Source: Geobacter sp.
GTDB taxonomy: Bacteria > Desulfobacterota > Desulfuromonadia > Geobacterales > Pseudopelobacteraceae
DNA: 64,000 nt
Direction: 5' to 3'
NCBI GenBank assembly: GCA_003574895.1
Contig: PJFB01000012.1
Coordinates: 103,623-167,622 of the forward strand
In this document: piece by piece, positions 44,001 to 53,000 of the stretch
Position numbering within the stretch: position 1 is the stretch's first letter
Layout: every line of letters starts with the position of its first letter
Notes under the pieces: model-generated
Told to the model about the DNA's origin: nothing
Databases searched by the model: none
The model's input: the letters and a program-made list of their open reading frames with translations, nothing else
Made by a program: the position numbers and the translations under genes

Positions 44001-47000
44001 TGCCGGTGGTGGCGTTGACATCCTTGACACCGTCGATGTACACGGCAACTTCGGCCGTTGACGCATTGACAATGTTGTACGTTCCGGCAATGTGATGCCA
44101 GCCCACGCTCAGGGTCGGGGTGCTGTTCAGGGTATGGCCGGCAGCGGCATTGTCGTGATTGACCGTGTCGGTGGAGATCATGGCGCCGCTGGCATTCTTC
44201 ACCAGGAAACGCAAGACACCGGAGGCATCGACAAAGAGCGCGTACATCGATGCGGTATTGTCGCTGTTGAGCTTGGCGGCCAGCCTGTTGCCGGACTGGT
44301 TGGTGCCGTCATAGTAGTACCACCCTTCGACAGTCATGGCACCGGTGATATCCAGGGGCGAGTTCGGGTAGCCGGAGTCCGCCACGGTAACGTAATTGCC
44401 GGTTCCGTCCAGCTTCAGGCCATTGCCGTATTTGCCGCCCGCAGCGATCCCATTGGGTGCGGTGAAATTGGCGGCAAGCGTACCGTTCAAGCCCCAGCCG
44501 CTCATGTCCGAGGTGGCACCGCTGGTGTAGGGGGTCGGGAACTCTTCGAATGGCCACCACCCCATGGTATCGGAAGAAGCGTAATTGGTGGTGGCATTGC
44601 CGTAATTGAGGTCGATGTTCGCCGAGTCGCCCGGCAGGAACCAGATCTCTGCGGCAATCGGGTTGTTGCTGCCATCCCTGGTGATGGTGCGTATCCAGTA
44701 GGGGAGTTCCCTGTTGGCATCACGATCGAGGAAGCGCAGGTCCCTGAAATCCGGCCGCGGATTGTTGCCGGCGCTGCCGGACGGATTCCGCGGGACCACG
44801 ATCTTGGCCAGGGTATTGGCCTGGAACGCGGTGAAGGCCAAAGGCAGCTTGACCGGATTGGCCGTGCTGGATTTCGGGCCGATGGTCACCGACCCGCTGT
44901 AGTGATTGGCGATCTCCCGGTCGCTCAGGGCCCGGTTATAGATGCGCACCTCGTCGTACATCCCCTTGGCGTAATTGCCATAGGCGCCCCGGGAACTGAT
45001 GCCGAGGGTTTCGTTGTTGACCGGGATCGTGATCGGCGTGACCGTGTTGGAATATTCAACCCCATTGACGAACAGCGACATCTTGCCTGCAGTTGCATCG
45101 TACCTGCCGACCAGGTGATACCACGTACCGGCGGTCATGACCGGTCCCGCCGGACTCGCCAGGGTCGTTGCCGGCAGGGCGTTGGCGGAGTTGACCACGA
45201 AATAGGCCTGGCTGGCGTTGTTCAGCTGGATGGCATACAAGTCCCAAGGCTGCGCACCTGCCGTGGTGGGCTTGGAGATGAGCCGCGCCCAGGCATCGCT
45301 CGTCTGGAACTGGTACCAGAGCTCTATGGTCATGGACCCGGTAATGTCAAGGGCCGAACTGGTGGTGTCGGCCACGCTGACCCAGTAATTGCTGGTACTA
45401 TCCCGCTTGAGGCCGTTACCGATCTTGCCGGCCGAGGTATAAATACCGTTGGGATACCATAAATTCGCCAGGGAACCGTTCAGGTTGTTGCCGCTGATGT
45501 CGGCCGTGCTGCCCTGGTAGGTGTTATCCGCCTCCTCGAAGGGCCAGAAGGCTGCCAGCCCGTTGCCGGCAAACAGCGTAGCGGCGCTGCTGCTGGAGGA
45601 GACGGCGTTGGGGTTGCCGTAATAGAGATCAATGCCGGCGTTGGCGCCGGTCTTGAACCAGACGATTGCGTATGAAGCGTTGTAATACCTGATCCAGTAG
45701 GGGAGTTCCTGCTGGGCGGTACGATCGTAAAAGCGGATATCGGCAAAATTGGTCTGCATGCCGGAGTCATAGGGGATGATGACCTGGGCAGGGGTATTGG
45801 GGGTAAAGTCGCTGAACACAAGGGGGGCCTTGTAGCGCCAGACCGGCTGTGTCCCGGGATTGGAGAGCGGCAGGCTGGGACTTTCCAGGGCGGATACCAC
45901 ATAGGTATAGGTGGTGTCCGCACAGACCGAGGTGTCGTTGTAGGTCAAGGTGCCGGAGCCTGCGGCAGCGATGGCGACATTGCCGTAGCTGGTTGCGCAT
46001 GGCGGCGGTCCGGAACAGCGCAGGATCGAGAAGCCGGATTCCGCCGCAGTGTTGTCGGTCCAGGCCAGGTTCGCCTGGGTGGTATTGGCGGTTACCGTAC
46101 TGAAATTCGAAGGCCCGGTGAACGAGGCAATGGCATACGCCGTCGAGCTGGGGAGGCTGCGCACATCGCCGCAGGCGGTCGGTACCTTGACCTTGACCTG
46201 GTAACCGTAGGTGGTACCGGGCACGATGTTGTTGGTGTCGATGTAGCTGATGGTGTTGGCGGCGCTGGTGGTCAACAGGGTTGTCGGTGTGCAGCCGGCT
46301 CCGGAGCAGCGGTATATCTCGAAGCCGGACTCGCCGGAGTAGGTGTCAGCCCAGCCGATGGTTATTTGCTGCTCCGAGTTGCGGGTCGCCGAGACGCCGG
46401 TTGGTGTTGCCGGGGTGCTGGAAAGGGTTGCCGGGCCTGCCACGGCGCTTGGCCCCCGGACCCAGGAGGTGCCGTCCGGGTTGCTCTTGTAGGCGGATAT
46501 GCGGTAGCGGAATGTGCCGGAACAGGGGAGGCCGGTGGTGTTGCTGTCGGTGAAACTGGCAGTGGCCGCATTGTTGGCGGGCACGTCGATGGCATAATTG
46601 TTCCCCGCCAGGAAGGCGCACGCTGTCTCGCCATTGGTGTCGTCCTGACAGCGTTCCAGGGTGAATCCGGTTTCGTTGGCGCTGTTGTCGTTCCAGGTGA
46701 CGGTGATGGTGCCGGTCTGGGCGCTGGCCTGGAGGTTGGAGGGGGCGGTCGGGTTGACGGTCGTCATGCAGACCGTGTTGCTGTACGGGGTCTCGCCGGC
46801 GGTTGGCGTGGCCGCTGTCCAGGCGGCATTGACCGCCTTGACCCGGTAGCAGTACGTATAATTGGTGGTAGCGGCGTTTACGATCGTGTCCTTGTCGATA
46901 TAGCTTACCGATGAGCCGGCCCCGCTCTGGGGTGATACGTCGATGCTCTTGCTGATGCGGGGGAAGCTGGAGGCGCTGCAATCCGCGCCGTCGCACCTCT

Positions 47001-50000
47001 CCAGGGTGAAGCCGGTCTCGCTGGAGGTGGTGTCGGTCCAGGTCAGGGTATTGCGGTCCGTGCCCAGGGCGATGGTGTCCAGGACAACATTGACCTGGTA
47101 ATTGCTGAGCGTGACACCGGCTGCGTCGTAACTGACGGTCACCGGCTTGCGGAACAGCCAGGAGCCGGTCTCGCCGGGCAGGGCATAGGGTGCCCCCGCG
47201 GTATCGAGCAGCCCCAGGGAACCGGACGGTGCGGGACTGGCGTATTTGCGCACCCGGATCCATTCCCAGTCGGCCGTATAGGCCTGGTTGTTGTAATTGT
47301 TGCTGCTGTCGTCATACCGGCGGCCGATGGCGATCGGCCTGGTGTTGACGGTCTGGCTGCGGTCACCGGCATCCCAGAACAGGGTGTTGTTGCTCCCTTC
47401 CCAGTCATAGATCGTCGGATTGAAGGACGAAGCGCTTTTCAGGGTCACATTGAACTGCAGGGCATCGGTCAATGAGGTGCCGCCGGGCAGGGCGGCGGTC
47501 ATCTGGGTAAAGGCGTTGTTATTGGAGTAGAACACGGCATTGGGCGAACCGCTGTGGAGCCAGCCGGTATTGTCGTACCAGCTGTTGAAGAAGCCGGCGG
47601 CCATGTAGCCATTGGTGGGCCGGGTGGCTGACTTTACCCTGGCCTGCAACGAGTAGCCCGGCCCAAAGGTGTACGGGGCCTTGGAGATCAGCCGGCCGGT
47701 GGTGTTGGTACCGGTCAGCTTGCTGTTGGCAACGCTGAACCCGGTGCCGTCGGTGACGGTCCACTTACTGGTGTCGATGGCGCTGCCGTCGAAATCGTCG
47801 AAGAAATCGAAGACGCTGCCGCCGCTGCTGGCCGAGGCCGCCTGCAGGTTGCCGTAGTAGAGTTTGAGCTGCTTGCCGCCGGCCGGGATGCTGGGGACCT
47901 TGACGATCAGTTTGGTCGTGGCCTTATTGCACTGGGAGTTCAGATCATCCTTGCTGGCCAGATAGTAATTCAACTTGGTGGTGTCGTCGCTGTCCATGAA
48001 GCGGAAGTCGGCACAGTCGGTGGCAATGGAGTTGGAACCGCCCAGTGCGCCCGGCGCCGGCAGGTTGGTGTTCTGGCTCTGGATGGCGCTGTCGGCCGTT
48101 TCCCAGAATCCCGCGCCGCCGTTGCAGGAAGGATTTTCGGTCTTGTACGCCCTGACCCGGTACCAGTAGGTGGTGTTGTAGGTCAGGCCGGTGTCGCTGT
48201 AACTCCGGACGGCGGCGCCGCCAGGGGCAATGACGGGAAAACCGCTGTCGCTTACGAAGTTGGCGAGGCAATCGGCACTCGCGGCGGCACTGCACCGGTC
48301 GATCCTGAAACCGGTCTGATCGCTGCTGGTGAAGGTCCAGGCAATGTCGATCCGCTCTTCGGAATATCTGGTCACCCCTGCAGGCGCCAGGGTCGGGGCA
48401 GAGGGTATTGCCTGGGTCGTGGCGGCGGCAGTGCTGAAGGGGCCGTCCCAGAGGACCGGGAGCTGGGGTTGCAGGCCGTTCGTATCCGTCACCACGTTCG
48501 CCTGGAGCGGGGTCGCCACCGTCGGCAGGCTTGCGGCGTAGTGGGTGGCCATTTCGGCATCGCTCAAGGCCCGGTTGTAGATGCGGACCTCCGAGATCCG
48601 CCCCTGGAACGCCCGGTCGTTATACCCCAGTACGCCAATGGCCAGGTTGGTGGATGTCAGGCTCGGCGCCTGCGCCAGGGTCAGATTGGTCTTCTGGCCG
48701 TTCAGCCAGAGGGCCACGGCAGTGCCGCTCTGGACCACCGCCACGTGGTTCCAGGCATTGAGAACGGCCGTCGGGCCGGAAGTGTACACCGCATCATTGC
48801 ACCAGGTCGCCAGTTCCGGCCGACCCTGGCCATGCATGCCAAGGGCGTACCCCTGGCCGTTGCATGCCCTCGCCCCCCAGGAAACGATCCCGTTATAACT
48901 TGCATCCGGGTAACCGGTGGGATACACCCAGGCCTCTGTTGTCGAGGCCGTGCCGTTTGGCAGGTTGGCGGGGGTGTTCCGGCTGGCGTACATGTACTGG
49001 GAACCGGACGTGCTCAGTGCATGGCCGCCGAATACCCCGCCATCAACGATTCCGTACGAGGAGTTGAAACCGGTCATGCCAAGATGGTTCCCCTGGCCGC
49101 TGCGGTCGTTGAGCACACTGCCGTATGTATAGGTGCCGATGGCTTCGCTGAAGGGCCAGTAGCCCACCAGGCCGCTGCCGAGAACAGTGGTCTGGCTGCT
49201 GCCGGAGATGGCGCTGGGATTGCCGAAGTAGAGATAGATGTTGTCGTTGTTGCCGGTCTTGATCCAGACCGTGGCGGTCGTGCCGGAGGTTTCCTGGATC
49301 CAGTAGGGGAGTTCCACGCCGGCCGAGGCGTCATGGAAGCGGATGTCCTTGAATGCCGCATCCATGCCGGTCAGTTGGTTGATGATCATCCTGGTCAGCA
49401 GGTTCGGCTTGAAGGTGGAGGCGGGGGCGCCGAAATCGAGCTTGACCCTGCTGGTCCACGTGCCCCCTCCGGCCTGGCTCAAACCGGTCATGGCCAGCCC
49501 CTGGGAGACCGCCTTGACGCAGTAGTTGTAGGCGGTGTTGTTGCAGGCCGTGGTGTCGTTAAAGCTGACGGATGAACCGATACCGGGGCTTTGGGCCACG
49601 GTCGCCAGCGGGCTCATGGCGTCGCAGTCGGTGCCGGGGCCGCGTACGACCTGGAAATTCGTTTCATTGGTGGTGGTGTCGGTCCAGGCAAGATTGACCT
49701 GGGTCGTGTTGGCTGCCGTGGCGGTAAATGGCGACGGCGGGTTGTTGGTCGTTATGATGGTGGCGGTGTTGGAATAGCCGCCATCCCAGCCGCCGCCGTT
49801 CCAGCCCGGGCTGGCGGTACAGCTCTGGGCAAAGGTCTTGTACGGCCGTATCCGGTAACTGTAGCTTGTGGCCGGGGTAAGCACGCCGTCGGTGTAGGAG
49901 GTCGTGCCGGATGTCACCGTGGCGATCTGGCTGAAATTGGCCGGATCGGCACTACAGCCGACGCCGGCGCAGCGTTCGATCTTGTAGCCGGTGGCGTCGT

Positions 50001-53000
50001 AGGAGCTGGCTGCCCAGGAAAGGTTGACCTGCATCTCCGAGACCCTGGCCGCCGCCAGATTGTAGTTCGGGACCAGGCGGATATCGTCGGCAGCGGCGCT
50101 GCCGCTGGGATAGTAGTACGGAACGACGGCCGGCCCAGATCGATTGAGGTAATACCGCACATAACTTTGCCCTGCCAGCGTACTGGTATAGTCGGCATTC
50201 AGGTCGTGCCAGGAGCCGTCTTTGTTGAAGGCGATGTTGGTGCCGCCGGTGTAGCTGTCAATACTGATGGGAACGGAAGAGGTGCGCGTGGCGTTCAACA
50301 GATCCACGTTGACACTGCCATAGTCCAGATCTGATTTCAGCGAAGCGTACAGCGTGTACATGCCGTTGTTCGCCATTAACACCGGTTGTTTCCTTCCCAG
50401 GGCCTGTTTTGCGATGGACATGGCGCTTCCCTGGGTGGCGGTTGCATTGCCGTAGTAGACGGAGATATTGGCGGTGTTGGTGCCGGTCTTGAACCAGAAG
50501 GTCGCCGAGGTGTTGGTGGCATTGCCGACTACCATCAGGCAGGGGATCTCAGCCGGCGTGTCGCCGGTGTTGTAGGCGCCGTAGAAACGGATGTCCCGGT
50601 AGTTGGCCAGCGGCTCGCTGCCGTCGGCAATGGCCGTGTTCCTGGGGATGGTGACCGATATGACGGTATTGGCAGCCAGGTTGGTCAGAGGCGACAGGGA
50701 CTTCCAGGCATTGCTGCTGCCCGGATTGCTGAGAACCGGACCGTTGGTGACCGCAGTTTTCGCTCCAACAGTGGCAATCTGGGTCGGAGCGGTCGTGAGC
50801 CCCCATCCGCTGTCGGCACGAATGGCGCTGTTGTCCGTGGCCATTGCCACCACGTGGTTGCCGACGCCGTTATGGGTGTCGTCGGCGACAATGTTGCCGA
50901 TCAGGAAGTAGTTCTGGTTGGAATTGACCTTGGCGGGCCAGCTGGTGATGGGGTCCACACTCTCGAATCCCGAATCCGCCATAAGGTTATCGGCGGTGGG
51001 GGGGATGACCCCGGACGAGGCGGAGAACGGTGAGACCCAACCGCTACCGGTGGCCCGTACCTGGTAGCGGTATGTCGAGCCGGGGCAGACCGTGGTGTCG
51101 GCATAGCTGGTTGCCGTGCCGCCTGCCGTATCCAGGAGCGTGAAGTCGGCGCCGGAGCAGGGGGTATGGCCGGGGCCATCCAGGCAGCGCCAGATTTCAA
51201 ACCCGGTGGGCGCCGGCGCGTACGCCGGCAGGCCCCAGGTGACGGTAACGGAGGTGGTGCTGGTGGCCACGGCGCCATAACCGGTATCCGCGGTGGTGTC
51301 GGGGGACTGGGGCGCCATGTCGGGCGCCTGGGGGATGCCGGTTGTCACGGTGGTATTTGCCCAACGGGAGTAGTCTGTCCCTTTGAAGGCCCTGACGCCG
51401 TAACAGTAGGTGGCGCCGCTTGTGCGGCCCGAATCGGGATAGCTTACGGTATCCGGCGCCAGGTTGGCGGCGATGATTTCCGTATTCGTGTCCCAGAGTA
51501 CCGGTTCTCCCGGGCAGGCGCCGTCCCTGCGGGCGACTTGGTACCCCTCTTCTGCCCGGGAGTTGTCGGCCCAGTTCAGAGTGACGGTGGCATAACCGGG
51601 GGTGGCGGCAAGTGGATACACGCTCTGGATGGCGTCGCCGTCGATCTTCATGACGACATTGGACACGGAAGTATCGGCGTTTTTGGTATACCCTGCCACA
51701 AAGGTCTCGCCCAGGTAGTTGGCGGCGATGCCGAATGGCTTGGCTTCCGCAGGGGTCGCGGTCGAGTTGTAGCCGGTGGCGGTGCCGGAGAGGTTCCCCT
51801 CCCAGTCCAGCTTGACGGTCAGCATGGAAGCGATACCACTGTTGTCGGTCGTGCTCCCCGTGACGAACAAGCTGCCCGAGCTGTCCATGGCCATCCCGAC
51901 CAGGTCCTCGTCGCTCCCTTCCCGAAGCAGTGTCTTGTGCCAGAGCTCATTGCCGTCCGAGGCCCGGTAGCGAATGACGTGATAATCGTGGTTCCCCGGT
52001 CCTGTCAGCCAATCGCCCGCAACCACGATATTGCCGTCGATGGGGTCCACTCTGACGGCAACCGCCTCGTCATCATTGGCAAGCGGGTTGGAGGTGATCC
52101 TGGGGGTTCCTCCCCATTGCATGACCCCGTCTTTATCATACTTGATGGTGATGAATGCCGTATCACCCTGGGCATTGATCGTCGCGAACCCGGTCACATA
52201 GACATTGCCCAGCTTGTCAACCGTCACATCGTTGGGTTCGTCGTTGCCGATGCCGCCGTTGTAGCTCTGTTCCCAGAGCAGGCAGCCCGGCACCTTGTCG
52301 GCGGGGCAAAGGGCGGCGGTGGCGGTGCTGCCGCTGAATTTGGCAGTGTAGATACTGTAACGGTTGGTGGCGGAATTGGGCAGGTTACCCACGAAACCGG
52401 TGATGATCACGTCGCCCCAGGGGTCCACCACGATGGCGGTCGGCTGGTTGTCGTCCATCTTGCGGATGGGGGTGGCGGCCCAGTAGCCCGGATTGGGGGA
52501 GCCGGTAGTGCCGGGGCCGTTGGGCGGATAGTGCAGGACATAGATGTCGTGCTTGTCATAGTCGGTGGGGGAGCGAAGACCCATGCCGACCAGGGCGATG
52601 TTGTCGGAGGAGTCCGTGGCGGTGGCCACGGCTATGGCCTGGGCATTGCCGCCATTGGCGGCGTTGTACTGGTGGTCCCACTCGTTGAGCAGCGCCGGAT
52701 CGTCCACCGGTTCCGAGGGAGCGCCGGCTTTGTACTTGATGGTGTAGATGGCGTCCATGTCCGTGCCGTCGTTATTGAGGAACGAGAAGCCGGAAACGAT
52801 GATCTGGCCGTTGCTGTCGATTGCCAGGCAGGTGTCCACATCATCGGCGCCGGAGTAGAGCTGGGGTTCGCCGTAACGCTGACTCCAGAGTTTGTTCAGG
52901 TCCCGGTCCAGCCGGATGGTGTAGTAATCGAAACCTCCCGGGGTGAAATACCGGTTGCCGGTCACCACCGGGTTCCCGTTCGCCGGATTGATGGCGATGG